From positions 1 to 52,660 of the forward strand of contig JAIBJG010000012.1 of the NCBI GenBank assembly GCA_020029475.1: a stretch of DNA of 52,660 nucleotides, read 5' to 3'. The position numbers and the translations under genes are program-made. Of this stretch, positions 24,457 through 33,096 are shown in pieces. Position 1 is the first letter of the stretch. Every line of letters begins with the position of its first letter. A model generated the notes under the pieces. That model saw only the letters and a list, made by a program, of their open reading frames with translations. It was not told the origin of the DNA and made no database searches. This stretch comes from Methanobacteriota archaeon (GTDB taxonomy: Archaea > Thermoplasmatota > Thermoplasmata > RBG-16-68-12).

Positions 24457-25680
24457 TCACCCGCTGTCCTGGATCTCCAGGACGTCCAACTCGACCACCT
24501 CGCACGCCACCCCGAGGGCCTCCGCGAGGCTCGGCGTCGTGCGGCCCCCGTCCCCGTGGACGAGCTCCTTCACGTACGTCCCCGCCTCCGCCGTGACCCG
24601 CAGCTCCACCGTCGAGCCCTCGGACCGGGACACCTCGATTGCCGTCACGAGCCTCTCCCGCGTCCGATCGGCGCGCCGATGGGATACCCTGACTGGTGTG
24701 CGCTGGGCGATCGGTCGGCCCACGAGAGTCGAGACGGCGGCTTTAAGTTTTCCATCCTCCACGGGCGCCGGGAAGCGGACGAGGACCCGGTACACCTTGC
24801 GGGCGCGGTCCTCCTTGAGGGCGACGACCTCCTCCCCCGTGGTCGGGCGCAGACCCGCGACTTCGACCTGGCGGGTGCGGTTCACCGCGGCCTCGACGGA
24901 CGTGAGGTCGACGGTCCGGCGGGCGGGCTCCTTGATCTCCACGATGAACGGCCTCCCCGGGCCGAGCATCAGGGCGTCGACGTCCTCCCGCCCCATCCCG
25001 TGGAGGGCGTGTCCGGACCCGCCCACCTGGGCCATCACGGGGGCCGCGACGATCTCCTCGACGCTCGTCTCGTACATCTTCCCCCTCCCCCCGCAGTGCT
25101 CGCACCCCTTCCCCTGGCACCGCCGGCACGGCCATCGGGTCTGCGGGATCCCGCGGACGAGCTTCCGGTACCGGCCGTACACGAACAGCGGGTTCACGGT
25201 GACGGAGACGGAGTCGAACGCGGTGTCGACGATCGCGACGACGTCCGGTCGGGTGAACTCCGCGGGCTTCTGGAACCGCTTCTCGAGTCGCTTCCCGATC
25301 TCCCGGTTCAGCTCCGACTTGATCGCCTCTGCATGCCCGGTCCCGAGCTCCGCCCACAAGGACTCCTCCCGCGCTACGACCTCGGGATCCACCTTGGAAC
25401 CGACGAGGAAGGTCGCAAACTCCCACGGCTCGAGTTTCCCCGCCGCGAGGTCCGCGAACTTCTCGATCTCGTCGAGGAGGCCCCCGCACAACCAGCACGC
25501 CCGACCCGCTGGGATTCCGAACCGCGCCCGGAGCGCACGGCCCCGCTCGGGGTTCGAGGCGCCATGGCCCGCCTTCCCGAGGAGGCGGCCGAGGCACGCG
25601 TCGCAGAGGGCCCGAGCTCCGAGCCTCCCCCAAGGGATCGTGCTCCCAGCTAGAAGGACTTCTTCGAGTGCCGAGGACAT
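24457..25680 (-). CDS. pus10: tRNA pseudouridine synthase Pus10
   Basis: 407 residues. Pus10 makes pseudouridine 54 and 55 in the T-loop of archaeal tRNAs. The N-terminal THUMP-like accessory domain holds the zinc cysteines (CDACLGRLLG and CWLCGG), a second CRRCQGKGCEHCGGRGK cluster resembles a CxxC-rich insert, and the catalytic aspartate is in GREDVDALMLGPGRPF near residue 247. The conserved EPARRTVDL and GTYVKELVHGD follow. It is the first gene of the pus10-rpl21e-rpo4-DUF655 operon. Confidence 0.94.
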   Translation of the reverse strand: MSSALEEVLLAGSTIPWGRLGARALCDACLGRLLGKAGHGASNPERGRALRARFGIPAGRACWLCGGLLDEIEKFADLAAGKLEPWEFATFLVGSKVDPEVVAREESLWAELGTGHAEAIKSELNREIGKRLEKRFQKPAEFTRPDVVAIVDTAFDSVSVTVNPLFVYGRYRKLVRGIPQTRWPCRRCQGKGCEHCGGRGKMYETSVEEIVAAPVMAQVGGSGHALHGMGREDVDALMLGPGRPFIVEIKEPARRTVDLTSVEAAVNRTRQVEVAGLRPTTGEEVVALKEDRARKVYRVLVRFPAPVEDGKLKAAVSTLVGRPIAQRTPVRVSHRRADRTRERLVTAIEVSRSEGSTVELRVTAEAGTYVKELVHGDGGRTTPSLAEALGVACEVVELDVLEIQDSG

Positions 25681-25746
25681 CGTCGCGGGGAACCAGCCCC
25701 TCCCTATAAACCGGCGCTCAGAGAACTCCGAGTTCGCGGGGGCCGG

Positions 25747-26025
25747 TCACCTCACGAGGAAGATCTCGATGCTCGAGACGTTCGTCGTATCCCCGTTCTC
25801 GTCGGGGAGGTGCTCCGTCGCGATGCGGACCTCCCGGACCTTCGCGTCCGTCACGTAGCGGCTCCGGACGATCTCCGCGACGTCCACCGCGCGGCTGATC
25901 GACTTCCCCCGTGCCTTGATCACGACGTTCTCGCAGCCCACATTGAACTGGCTCACGACGGCGAGGACGTAGTTCATCATCGGCTTCCTCCCGATGTACA
26001 CCGTGTTGTTCTCGATCCGCTCCAT
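25747..26025 (-). CDS. albA: DNA/RNA-binding protein Alba
   Basis: 92 residues from ATG 26025. The chromatin and RNA-binding protein Alba has the [15 protein letters not shown] start, then [20 protein letters not shown] with the lysines that contact DNA and are acetylated in Sulfolobus, and the C-terminal [11 protein letters not shown] strand. The open frame extends to 26163, but that would run over the divergent promoter. TTATACGG near 26070-26078 is a good TATA box for this start. It is divergent from sec61b and probably highly expressed. Confidence 0.95.
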   Translation of the reverse strand: MERIENNTVYIGRKPMMNYVLAVVSQFNVGCENVVIKARGKSISRAVDVAEIVRSRYVTDAKVREVRIATEHLPDENGDTTNVSSIEIFLVR

Positions 26026-26129
26026 CCCTGGGTCCTCGGCGAGTAGCGAGTCTTCGCATCGTGGCGGCGCCGTATAAGGTGATTGGTGGAGGAGGTTTCC
26101 TCTCCGATGAGGACACGCCTCGAAGCAAT

Positions 26130-26139
26130 GTATAAATAT
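26130..26139 (+). promoter_or_regulatory. TATA box of the Sec61-beta gene
   Basis: GTATAAATAT, a near-ideal archaeal TATA box, sits 24-33 nt before ATG 26163. The transcript is therefore expected to be leaderless. On the other strand the alba promoter lies near 26070-26078. Confidence 0.8.
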
Positions 26140-26162
26140 CCCGCCCTGGCCTATCCGCCTCA

Positions 26163-26327
26163 ATGGCCCAGAAGAAGAACGAGGGCTTTCACTCGGCAGC
26201 GGGGCTGATCCGCTACTTCGACCAGGAGGACGAGAAGGCCCTCAAGGTGCCGCCGTGGGCCGTCGTCGCCCTTGCGGTGATCATCACCGCCATCCTGTTC
26301 ATCGCGCAGTGGCAGTGGCCCGTCTAA
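26163..26327 (+). CDS. secG: Preprotein translocase subunit Sec61-beta (SecG)
   Basis: A 54-residue protein. Residues 9-26 ([18 protein letters not shown]) match the archaeal Sec61-beta signature, and residues 32-50 ([19 protein letters not shown]) form the single tail-anchor helix. It joins SecY and SecE in the translocon. It lies between a perfect TATA box and the fhs gene, with whose 3' end it converges across 21 bp. Confidence 0.92.
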   Translation: MAQKKNEGFHSAAGLIRYFDQEDEKALKVPPWAVVALAVIITAILFIAQWQWPV

Positions 26328-26348
26328 TCTCCCCGCCCATCGTCGCGG

Positions 26349-28019
26349 TCAGAACAGCCCCTTGATCTTGCCGTCCTCGTCGATGTCCATCTGGAGGGCG
26401 GCAGGCTCCGCCCCGAGCCCCGGCATCCGCATGATGTCTCCCGCCAAGACGACGAGAAACCCCGCGCCCGTGCTGGGCCGGACCCCCCGCACTTCGAGGA
26501 CCCACCCCGTCGGCGCACCGCGTAGGGTCTCATCGTCCGAGAGGGAGAGCTGCGTCTTGGCTATGCAGATTGGGAGGCCGTCCAGGCCCGCGTTCCGGAG
26601 TCGCTCCAAGTCCTCGAGGGCCGCCGCGTCATACTTCACCTCGCCCGCCCCGTAGATTTCCGTGGCGACCTTCGCGACCTTCTCCTCGAAGGCATCTTCG
26701 TCCCGATACACTGTCCGGATTGAAGGAGGGGCGCCCTTCGTCGTATCGATCACGATCCGGGCGAGCTCCTCCCCGCCCTTCCCGCCGTTCGCATGGCACG
26801 TGTGGGCGGCGGCCCGGACCCCGGCGGACGCGCAGTGCTCCAGAATCTTGTTGACCTCCCGATCCGTGTCCGTCGCGAACCGGTTCACCGCCACGATCGG
26901 CCGGAGGCCGAGCTTCTTCAGGATCCCGAGGTGGGCGTCCAGGTTCGCGAAGCCCGCTTCGAGGGACTTCAGGTCCTCCACCGCGAGGTCCCTCCGCTTC
27001 GCCCCGCCATGGTGCTTCAGCGCGCGCACGGAGGCGACGAGGACCGCGGCGCTCGGCGCGAGCCCGCTCATCCGGCACACGATGTCAACGAACTTCTCCG
27101 CTCCAAGGTCGGACCCGAAGCCGGCCTCCGTGACGACGATGTCCCCGCCTCCCAGGCCCAGACGGTCTGCGAGGAGAGTGTTGTGGCCGTGCGCGATGTT
27201 CGCGAACGGCCCCCCATGGACGAGGGCGGGCGTGCCCTCGGTCGTCTGCACGAGGTTCGGCATCAGGGCGTCCTTCAGGAGGATCGCAGCCGCCCCCTGG
27301 ACATAGAGATCGCCCGCCGTGATGGGCTTCTCCTCCCGGTCGAACGCGACGACCACCCGGGCGAGCCTCTCCTTGAGGTCGGGGATCCCGTCCGTGAGGC
27401 AGAGGATCGCCATCATCTCGCTCGCGGCGGTGATGATGAAATTGTCCTCCCTGGGCACGCCGTGCTTCGGCCCGCCGAGGCCCACGACGATGTTCCGGAG
27501 CTCCCGGTCGTTCATGTCCTCGCACCGCGGGAACAGGACCCGGGTAGGATCGATCGCGAGCTCGTTCCCGTGGAAGACGTGGGCGTCGAGGATCGCGGTG
27601 ATCAGGTTGTTCGCGGCGGTGACCGCGTGGATGTCTCCCGTGAAGTGGAGATTGATGTCCTCCATCGGGAGGACCTGGGAGTACCCGCCCCCCGCTGCGC
27701 CTCCCTTCGTGCCGAACACGGGCCCGAGGGAAGGCTCGCGGATCGCGACGATCCCCTTCGTCCCGAGGCGGTTCAGGGCCTGGCCGAGTCCGACCGTGGT
27801 GAGGGTCTTCCCCTCCCCGTGGCGGGTGGGCGTGATCCCGGTGACGAGGACGAGCTTCCCCTGTTTCGCCTTGCGGGCGCGGTCGACCGCGTCCAACCGG
27901 ACCTTCGCGATGTGGTCCCCTCTCAGGACAAGGTCGTCGCGTGAGAGTCCGATGTCCTTCGCGACCTCGACGATCGGCCGCATCTTCGCGGCCTGCGCGA
28001 TCTCGATGTCCGGGAGCAT
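26349..28019 (-). CDS. fhs: Formate-tetrahydrofolate ligase
   Basis: 556 residues, the usual length. It makes 10-formyl-THF from formate, THF and ATP. The ATP-binding GITPTRHGEGKTLTTVGLGQAL, the EPSLGPVFGTKGGAAGGGYSQVLPMEDINLHFTGD block, the APSAAVLVASVRALKHHGG segment and NRFATDTDREV are all typical. The open frame extends upstream, but ATG 28019 gives the family N-terminus, and TTTATCT at 28042-28050 supports a leaderless transcript from there. Fhs is uncommon in archaea and implies that this lineage uses tetrahydrofolate, in keeping with glycine decarboxylase nearby. Confidence 0.95.
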   Translation of the reverse strand: MLPDIEIAQAAKMRPIVEVAKDIGLSRDDLVLRGDHIAKVRLDAVDRARKAKQGKLVLVTGITPTRHGEGKTLTTVGLGQALNRLGTKGIVAIREPSLGPVFGTKGGAAGGGYSQVLPMEDINLHFTGDIHAVTAANNLITAILDAHVFHGNELAIDPTRVLFPRCEDMNDRELRNIVVGLGGPKHGVPREDNFIITAASEMMAILCLTDGIPDLKERLARVVVAFDREEKPITAGDLYVQGAAAILLKDALMPNLVQTTEGTPALVHGGPFANIAHGHNTLLADRLGLGGGDIVVTEAGFGSDLGAEKFVDIVCRMSGLAPSAAVLVASVRALKHHGGAKRRDLAVEDLKSLEAGFANLDAHLGILKKLGLRPIVAVNRFATDTDREVNKILEHCASAGVRAAAHTCHANGGKGGEELARIVIDTTKGAPPSIRTVYRDEDAFEEKVAKVATEIYGAGEVKYDAAALEDLERLRNAGLDGLPICIAKTQLSLSDDETLRGAPTGWVLEVRGVRPSTGAGFLVVLAGDIMRMPGLGAEPAALQMDIDEDGKIKGLF

Positions 28020-28074
28020 GATGTCGCGGGATGCGGAGAACGGGAGATAAACGTCGCGACCTCTCGAGTCGCTC

Positions 28075-28494
28075 CTAATGTGGCGTCTTCGCGAGGCGGG
28101 CGAGGGTGGAACGCGCCCACCCATGATGCGCTATCTCCTTCGTCGCGGGCAGCTCCCGGAGGTCGAACCATTCCACGGCGGCAACGTTTTTCCCCGCCTT
28201 CACGCGGGGCTTCCGGTCGGGGTCGACGCGGTAGTGGAAGATGAGGTGCCACCCTCCGTTCCCGAATGATTCGACGAACCCGAGGCGGGGATCTCGGACG
28301 ACTGTGCCGAGTTGCTCCTTCGCGATCCGGGCGGCAGCGAGATCGGGATGTTCCTTGTGCGCGAGGAAATCATCCGGGAGGAACCAGCCCGTCTGGCCAT
28401 CATACCGCTCCGGATTCTTATACCGGACCATGAGCACCGCACCCTCGGCGATCACGGCGACATCGGCCACGAGTTTATGGGTCCTACACTCCAT
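28075..28494 (-). CDS. Nudix-like hydrolase with a degenerate Nudix box
   Basis: 139 residues with the Nudix fold pattern: first strand VADVAVIAEGAVLMVRY, then WFLPDDFLAHKEHPDLAAARIAKEQLG where the Nudix box should be. The invariant GG and the REUxEE core are not kept (IAKEQLG replaces REVxEE), so catalysis may be lost or altered. The C-terminal FHYRVDPDRKP and EWFDLRELP follow the family. It is a distant member of unknown substrate. It is divergent from vapBC. Confidence 0.7.
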   Translation of the reverse strand: MECRTHKLVADVAVIAEGAVLMVRYKNPERYDGQTGWFLPDDFLAHKEHPDLAAARIAKEQLGTVVRDPRLGFVESFGNGGWHLIFHYRVDPDRKPRVKAGKNVAAVEWFDLRELPATKEIAHHGWARSTLARLAKTPH

Positions 28495-28669
28495 CGCTCT
28501 ACCTCCGTTTCATGGGTCGGGCACATCGGTTGGGGGGTTCATGAGGATTCCTTTCCAGTCGTGAGAAGCCAGACAGCGCTCCGGGTAGCCTAATCTTCCT
28601 CTCCACCTCGCCGACCACGTGGGCGGTCGTTGCCGAAGGATTAGGTATAACCGTGGGAATAACCCGGGC

Positions 28670-28887
28670 GTGGCGACGTCAACAATCCGGCGGTGGGGGC
28701 GCTCTTCGGCGTCGTCATTCCTCGCGAGGAAGTGGTTCGGAAGCGCCTGCGCGCCGGGCAGCGGGTGCAGGTCATCGTCGAGCCGCTGGCGGGACCGGAC
28801 GACTTCTCCGACCTGGCTGGAACCGTGAAGTGGAAGCGGACCGCCCAGGAATACAAGGATGAGCTCCGCCGACTGTGGGGCGGGTGA
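28670..28887 (+). pseudogene. vapB: VapB-type antitoxin with a frameshift
   Basis: A VapB/AbrB-like antitoxin lies just before vapC, but in two frames. GTG 28670 opens with ATSTIRRWGRS, the usual SpoVT/AbrB start, and runs to about 28705 in one frame; the continuation FGVVIPREEVVRKRLRAG..DELRRLWGG lies in another frame up to the TGA at 28885. A single missing base near 28702-28706 (or a -1 slip re-reading base 28705) would restore one protein of about 73 residues. A TATA box (TAGGTATAAC, 28642-28651) lies about 20-28 nt before GTG 28670, supporting that start. The alternative of a shorter intact protein from GTG 28693 loses the AbrB strand. Confidence 0.7.
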
Positions 28888-29250
28888 GTGGCGCGCTACT
28901 ACTTCGACATGTACGCCCTTGTCGAACTCCTCCGGCGGAAAGACTTCGTCCGGTATTCGGCGAAAGGGCTCGTTACCTCGCGTTGGAACCTTGCAGAGCT
29001 CCTCGTGTTCGACCTGCGCGAGCACGACGGGACGGTCGGCCGGCGTCACTTCGCACGGTTCCTCGGAAGATGCCAAGATCCCGCGGATGAGGACCTGTTT
29101 CAGGCGGCCGTGTTTCGGGAGTCGCAACGGCGGCGCCGGCGGCACCTCTCGTACGTGGACGCGCTCGGCTACGTTCTTGCACGGCGCCTTTCGCTTCGGT
29201 TCTTGACCGGGGACGACGCGTTTCGCGGCTTCCGAACGTCCTCTTCGTGA
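28888..29250 (+). CDS. vapC: VapC-type PIN-domain toxin ribonuclease
   Basis: 120 residues. The four acidic metal ligands of a PIN nuclease are in place: Asp in YYFDMYALVE, Glu in WNLAELLVF, Asp in LSYVDALGYV, and Asp in FLTGDDAFRG. VapC toxins cleave tRNA or rRNA and are held by VapB. GTG 28888 directly abuts the antitoxin stop. The toxin looks intact even though its antitoxin appears frameshifted, so either the shift is a sequencing error, a recoding event, or the toxin is silenced elsewhere. Confidence 0.85.
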   Translation: MARYYFDMYALVELLRRKDFVRYSAKGLVTSRWNLAELLVFDLREHDGTVGRRHFARFLGRCQDPADEDLFQAAVFRESQRRRRRHLSYVDALGYVLARRLSLRFLTGDDAFRGFRTSSS

Positions 29251-29342
29251 AATGACGAGCGACGCACGCTACGAGAGGGAGAGAGTTCCCGCGGAGCGCG
29301 ACCTCAAGCGCTACGAAATCTGCGCCGGGGCTATGGGTTGGA

Positions 29343-29426
29343 CGCCCAGGGCAGGATTTGAACCTGCGCTCCCGTAAGGGAAGCGGTTTTCGAGACCGCC
29401 GCGATACCGGGCTTCGCGACCTGGGC
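29343..29426 (-). tRNA. tRNA-Ser (anticodon CGA)
   Basis: An 84-nt class II tRNA with a long variable arm (TTCCCTTACGGGAG). Read on the minus strand, acceptor GCCCAGG pairs with CCTGGGC, discriminator G. The anticodon arm GCGGT-CTCGAAA-ACCGC gives anticodon CGA for UCG codons, and the T-arm GCAGG-TTCAAAT-CCTGC is perfect. No CCA is encoded. Upstream on this strand CTTAAGC near 29438 is a plausible promoter. It lies between vapC and the ubiquitin-like gene, an environment where toxin-antitoxin genes commonly settle. Confidence 0.93.
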
Positions 29427-29468
29427 CCGCTGAACGCTTAAGTCCAGACCCGTTTTAACGGTTCCGTC

Positions 29469-29675
29469 ATGCGAGTCACGGCGGAGCTCTTTCCCGCCCG
29501 GGAGACGAAGTCGGTCGAGCTCCCGAACGGTGCGAGCGGGTACGACCTGGTCAAGCAGCTCGGGCTCGCCCCGGACGTCCACCTCCTCGTCCGGGAGGAC
29601 GTGCCGATTCCGATCGACGAGAAGCTCCGGGATGGAGAGCAGATCCGAGTGATCTCCGTCGTCTCTGGCGGGTGA
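29469..29675 (+). CDS. Ubiquitin-like MoaD/ThiS family protein (SAMP-like)
   Basis: 68 residues with a beta-grasp pattern and a C-terminal Gly-Gly (VISVVSGG), which the E1-like enzyme adenylates. Such proteins act either as sulfur carriers (thiamine, molybdopterin or tRNA thiolation) or as SAMP protein modifiers in archaea. Which one cannot be told from sequence, and no E1 or MoaE is near. It starts at ATG 29469 and lies 4 bp before the phosphatase gene, so they form an operon. Confidence 0.85.
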   Translation: MRVTAELFPARETKSVELPNGASGYDLVKQLGLAPDVHLLVREDVPIPIDEKLRDGEQIRVISVVSGG

Positions 29676-29679
29676 GACG

Positions 29680-30267
29680 GTGCTCCAGGAGCCCGACGCC
29701 ATTGTCGTCCTCATCCGACACGGGGAGATCGTCCGGCCGAGCACCACGTCGAACTTCGACCGGGCCCCCCTGTCCTCCGAGGGTTGGCGGCAGGTGAACC
29801 GCCTCGCGACGGAGTGGCCGACCGCGAAACCCTCCACGGTGTACTCGAGCGACCTGCTCCGGGCCGTGCAGACCGCGACGATCCTGCAGACCGCGTTCCA
29901 CGTGCCCTTGGAGAAGCGGGAGTGCCTGCGGGAGTGGACCGCGGACCCCGCGGACCTTCGTCAAGACATCTACATGGAGCTCGAGCGCAAGGCGTGGCGG
30001 GAGCTGGAGTGGGTGCCGCCGGGCGGGGAGTCCCTCGCGATGGCGGGGGATCGAGTCCTCCGATGCCTTGACGGGATCGCGGCCCGCCACCACGGCGACA
30101 CGGTCGCGGTCGTGGGCCACGGTACCCTGTTCTCCCAGTTCACCTCCCGCCTGAAGGGGCAGCCTCCCACGGAGGCGTACAAGAACACGATTCCGTTCGC
30201 GGGGGTCGCGATCGTCGCGCACGGGGACGCGTGGCGGCTCGTCTCCGATTTCACCGCGCCCCCGTAG
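29680..30267 (+). CDS. Histidine phosphatase family protein
   Basis: 195 residues from GTG 29680. The catalytic RHGE motif is near residue 13, the second arginine segment SSDLLRAVQTA follows, the acid in LREWTADP and the second histidine in VVGHGTLF near residue 148 complete the active site. It is a branch-1 histidine phosphatase (phosphoglycerate mutase-like) but not an obvious cofactor-dependent mutase; the substrate is unknown. It is co-transcribed with the ubiquitin-like gene. Confidence 0.88.
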   Translation: MLQEPDAIVVLIRHGEIVRPSTTSNFDRAPLSSEGWRQVNRLATEWPTAKPSTVYSSDLLRAVQTATILQTAFHVPLEKRECLREWTADPADLRQDIYMELERKAWRELEWVPPGGESLAMAGDRVLRCLDGIAARHHGDTVAVVGHGTLFSQFTSRLKGQPPTEAYKNTIPFAGVAIVAHGDAWRLVSDFTAPP

Positions 30268-30316
30268 AAGGGTCCGAAAACCTTTAACCGGGGAGGCTTT
30301 CTCCCGCGGCGGTCCC

Positions 30317-31639
30317 ATGGATTCTGAAGAGGAAGCGATGCTCCGGGCCATCGGCCTTCGCTCCATCGACGACCTCTTCGCGGACATCCCCGCCTCCGTG
30401 CGGACGGACGGGATCGACATCCCGGGCGGGCTCTCCGAGCAGGAGGTCGTCCGCCACGTCACCTCGCTCCTCCGGAAGAACCGCTCCGCGGAGACGATGC
30501 CCACGTTCCTCGGGGCGGGCCTCTACGACCACTTCGTCCCCGCGAGCGTGCGGGCGATCGCGTCCCGGGCGGAGTTCTACACCGCGTACACGCCGTACCA
30601 GGCGGAGCTGAGCCAGGGGATCCTCCAGACCCTCTGGGAGTACCAGAGCTTCGTCTGCGAGCTCACCGGGATGGACGCCGCGAACACCTCGATGTACGAC
30701 GGGTCCACGGCCCTCGGGGAGGCGGCCCTGATGGCCCACCGGATCACGGGGAAGAAGGAGATCGTGATCCCCCGGGCCCTCCACTGGGAGAAACGGAAGG
30801 TCCTGGAGTCGTACACTGTCGGTCCGGGCCTGGACGTCGTCGAGGTCCCCTTCGACCCCGAGGCCGGGACCATGGACCTCGCGGCGCTGAAGAAGGCGGT
30901 CGGCGACGACACCGCGGCCGTGTACGTGGAGAACCCGAACTTCTTCGGCCGGTTCCAGGAGGACCTCGCGGACATCCGTTCGATCGCGCCCTCCGTCCTG
31001 ATCGTCGGGGCGAACCCCCTCGCCCTCGCGGTGACGACGGCGCCGGGGGACCTCGGCGCGGACATCGTGATCGGCGAGGGACAGCCCCTCGGGAACGCCG
31101 TGAACTACGGCGGGCCCCTCGTCGGGATCTTCTCCTGCCGGGAGGAGCACGTGCGGAAGATGCCTGGGCGGGTGATCGGGTTGACGAGGGACGCCGAGGA
31201 CCGCCGCGCGTTCTGCATGACCCTGCAGACCCGGGAGCAGCACATCCGGCGGGAGCGCGCGATGAGCAACATCTGCACGAACGAGACCCTGATGGCGGTC
31301 TCCTCCGCCGCGTACGTCGGGGTCCTCGGCGCGAACGGCCTCCGGAGGCTCGCCCTCGAGAACATTCGCCGGGCGAAGCAGCTCGCGGAACGGATCGACC
31401 CGCTCGAGAACTTCGAGGCGCCCCTGTTCCCCGGCGGCCACTTCAACGAATTCGTCGTCCGGTGCGAGGTCCCGTACGCGAGGGTCCACAAGGCGTTGCT
31501 GGCAGCCGGAGTCCATGGCGGGCTCCCCCTGACGTCCCGCTTCCCGGAGCTCGGGGAGGCCGCCCTCTTCGCGACGACGGAGGTCCACACGGAGGCGGAC
31601 TACGAGCGCCTGCTCGAGGCGATGGAGAGGGTCCGGTGA
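30317..31639 (+). CDS. gcvPA: Glycine dehydrogenase (decarboxylating) subunit 1
   Basis: 440 residues, the N-terminal half of the P-protein in the split form used by archaea and many bacteria. With GcvPB it binds PLP and decarboxylates glycine, passing the aminomethyl group to GcvH. The AEFYTAYTPYQAELSQGILQ segment and MYDGSTALGEAALMA are typical. A CTTTAACCGG box near 30281-30290 is about 30 nt upstream. Its TGA overlaps the gcvPB GTG in GTGA at 31636-31639, so the two are translationally coupled. No gcvT or gcvH is in the window. Confidence 0.96.
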   Translation: MDSEEEAMLRAIGLRSIDDLFADIPASVRTDGIDIPGGLSEQEVVRHVTSLLRKNRSAETMPTFLGAGLYDHFVPASVRAIASRAEFYTAYTPYQAELSQGILQTLWEYQSFVCELTGMDAANTSMYDGSTALGEAALMAHRITGKKEIVIPRALHWEKRKVLESYTVGPGLDVVEVPFDPEAGTMDLAALKKAVGDDTAAVYVENPNFFGRFQEDLADIRSIAPSVLIVGANPLALAVTTAPGDLGADIVIGEGQPLGNAVNYGGPLVGIFSCREEHVRKMPGRVIGLTRDAEDRRAFCMTLQTREQHIRRERAMSNICTNETLMAVSSAAYVGVLGANGLRRLALENIRRAKQLAERIDPLENFEAPLFPGGHFNEFVVRCEVPYARVHKALLAAGVHGGLPLTSRFPELGEAALFATTEVHTEADYERLLEAMERVR

Positions 31640-33096
31640 CGTTCCGGCAGGCCCGCTACGACGAGCCGCTCCTGTGCGAGAAGACGCGTCCTGCATCGGA
31701 CTCCGACACGGACTTCTTCGACGTGCCCGTTTCCCTCCGTCGGAAGCGTCTCGACCTCCCGCAGGTCTCCGAGCACGAGGTCGTCCGTCATTACACCCGC
31801 CTGAGCCAGATGAACTTCGGGATCGACACCGGGTTCTACCCGCTCGGCTCCTGCACGATGAAGTTCAACCCGAAGTTCAACGAGGAGCTCGCCCGCCTGC
31901 CGGAGATGGCCCGCGTCCATCCGGACCAGGACCCCTCGACGGTCCAAGGGATCCTCCAGATCCTCTTCGAGCTCCAGGGGATCCTCGCGAAGATCAGCGG
32001 CATGGACGCCGTCACCCTGCAGCCTGCGGCGGGGGCCCAGGGGGAGTTCACGGGCCTGCTCCTCGCGCGCGCCTACCATCTGGACCGCGGGGACGCGGGG
32101 CGGGACGAGGTGATCCTTCCGGACACCGCCCACGGGACGAACTTCGCGTCCGCCGGGATGCTCGGGCACAAAATCCGAGAGATCCCCTCCGAGGACGGCC
32201 GCGTGAACCTGAAGGCCCTGGAGGCCGCGGTCTCCGGAAAGACCCTCGCGCTGATGCTGACGAACCCGAACACCCTGGGGATCTTCGAGGAGGAGGCCGT
32301 GGAGATCGCGAGGATCGTCCATGACGCGGGGGCCCTCTTGTACTACGATGGCGCGAACTTCAACGCGATCCTCGGAAAAACCTCCCCGGGGAAGATGGGG
32401 TTCGACATCACGCACTTCAACACGCACAAGACGTTCACGACTCCCCATGGCGGGGGAGGCCCGGGCGCAGGGCCCGTGGGAGTGAAGGCGTTCCTGGAGC
32501 CGTTCCTCCCGGTCCCGATCATCACCTTCGACGAGCGCGCGTACGGCCTGGACTGGGACCGCCCGAAGTCGATCGGGAAGGTCCGCGCGTGGCTCGGGAA
32601 CTCCGCCCTCCTGCTGCGGGCGTACGCGTACATCCTGAGCCAGGGGTCCGACGGGCTCGAGCACGTGAGCGAGCGGGCGGTCCTCAACGCGAACTACATC
32701 CGCCACCGGATCGAGAAGCATCTCCCGGTGCCCTTCAGCGGACTCCGGAAACACGAGTTCGTCGCGAGCGGGAAGCCCCTAAAGGCGAAGGGCGTCCGCA
32801 CCGTGGACATCGCGAAGCGGCTGATGGACTACGGCTTCCACCCGCCGACCGTGTACTTCCCGCACCTCGTGGAAGAGGCGCTGATGATCGAGCCCACGGA
32901 GACGGAGTCGAAGGAGACCCTGGACGCGTTCTCGGACGCCCTGATCCGGATCACGGGGGAGGACCCCGAGCTCCTCAAGTCCGCCCCGCACAACGCCGCC
33001 GTCTCCCGGGTGGACGAGGTCCGGGCGGCGCGGGAGCCGATCCTGAGCTGGAGGATGCTCCAGAGGGCGAAGGGCACGGAGCCCCACAAGGCCTGA
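31636..33096 (+). CDS. gcvPB: Glycine dehydrogenase (decarboxylating) subunit 2
   Basis: About 486 residues from GTG 31636. The PLP lysine is in THFNTHKTFTTPHGGGG near residue 270, and the YPLGSCTMKFNPK segment is diagnostic. It carries the active site of the P-protein together with GcvPA. The C-terminus (SWRMLQRAKGTEPHKA) is normal. On the opposite strand the mptE frame runs into the last 122 bases of this gene, but the conserved part of mptE ends just beyond its stop. Confidence 0.96.
   Translation: MTFRQARYDEPLLCEKTRPASDSDTDFFDVPVSLRRKRLDLPQVSEHEVVRHYTRLSQMNFGIDTGFYPLGSCTMKFNPKFNEELARLPEMARVHPDQDPSTVQGILQILFELQGILAKISGMDAVTLQPAAGAQGEFTGLLLARAYHLDRGDAGRDEVILPDTAHGTNFASAGMLGHKIREIPSEDGRVNLKALEAAVSGKTLALMLTNPNTLGIFEEEAVEIARIVHDAGALLYYDGANFNAILGKTSPGKMGFDITHFNTHKTFTTPHGGGGPGAGPVGVKAFLEPFLPVPIITFDERAYGLDWDRPKSIGKVRAWLGNSALLLRAYAYILSQGSDGLEHVSERAVLNANYIRHRIEKHLPVPFSGLRKHEFVASGKPLKAKGVRTVDIAKRLMDYGFHPPTVYFPHLVEEALMIEPTETESKETLDAFSDALIRITGEDPELLKSAPHNAAVSRVDEVRAAREPILSWRMLQRAKGTEPHKA

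Noticed and set aside
28693-28887. Intact short antitoxin from GTG 28693
   Set aside because: It would lack the AbrB-type N-terminal strand that is plainly encoded in the adjacent frame, and the TATA box fits GTG 28670 instead. A frameshift is the better reading.
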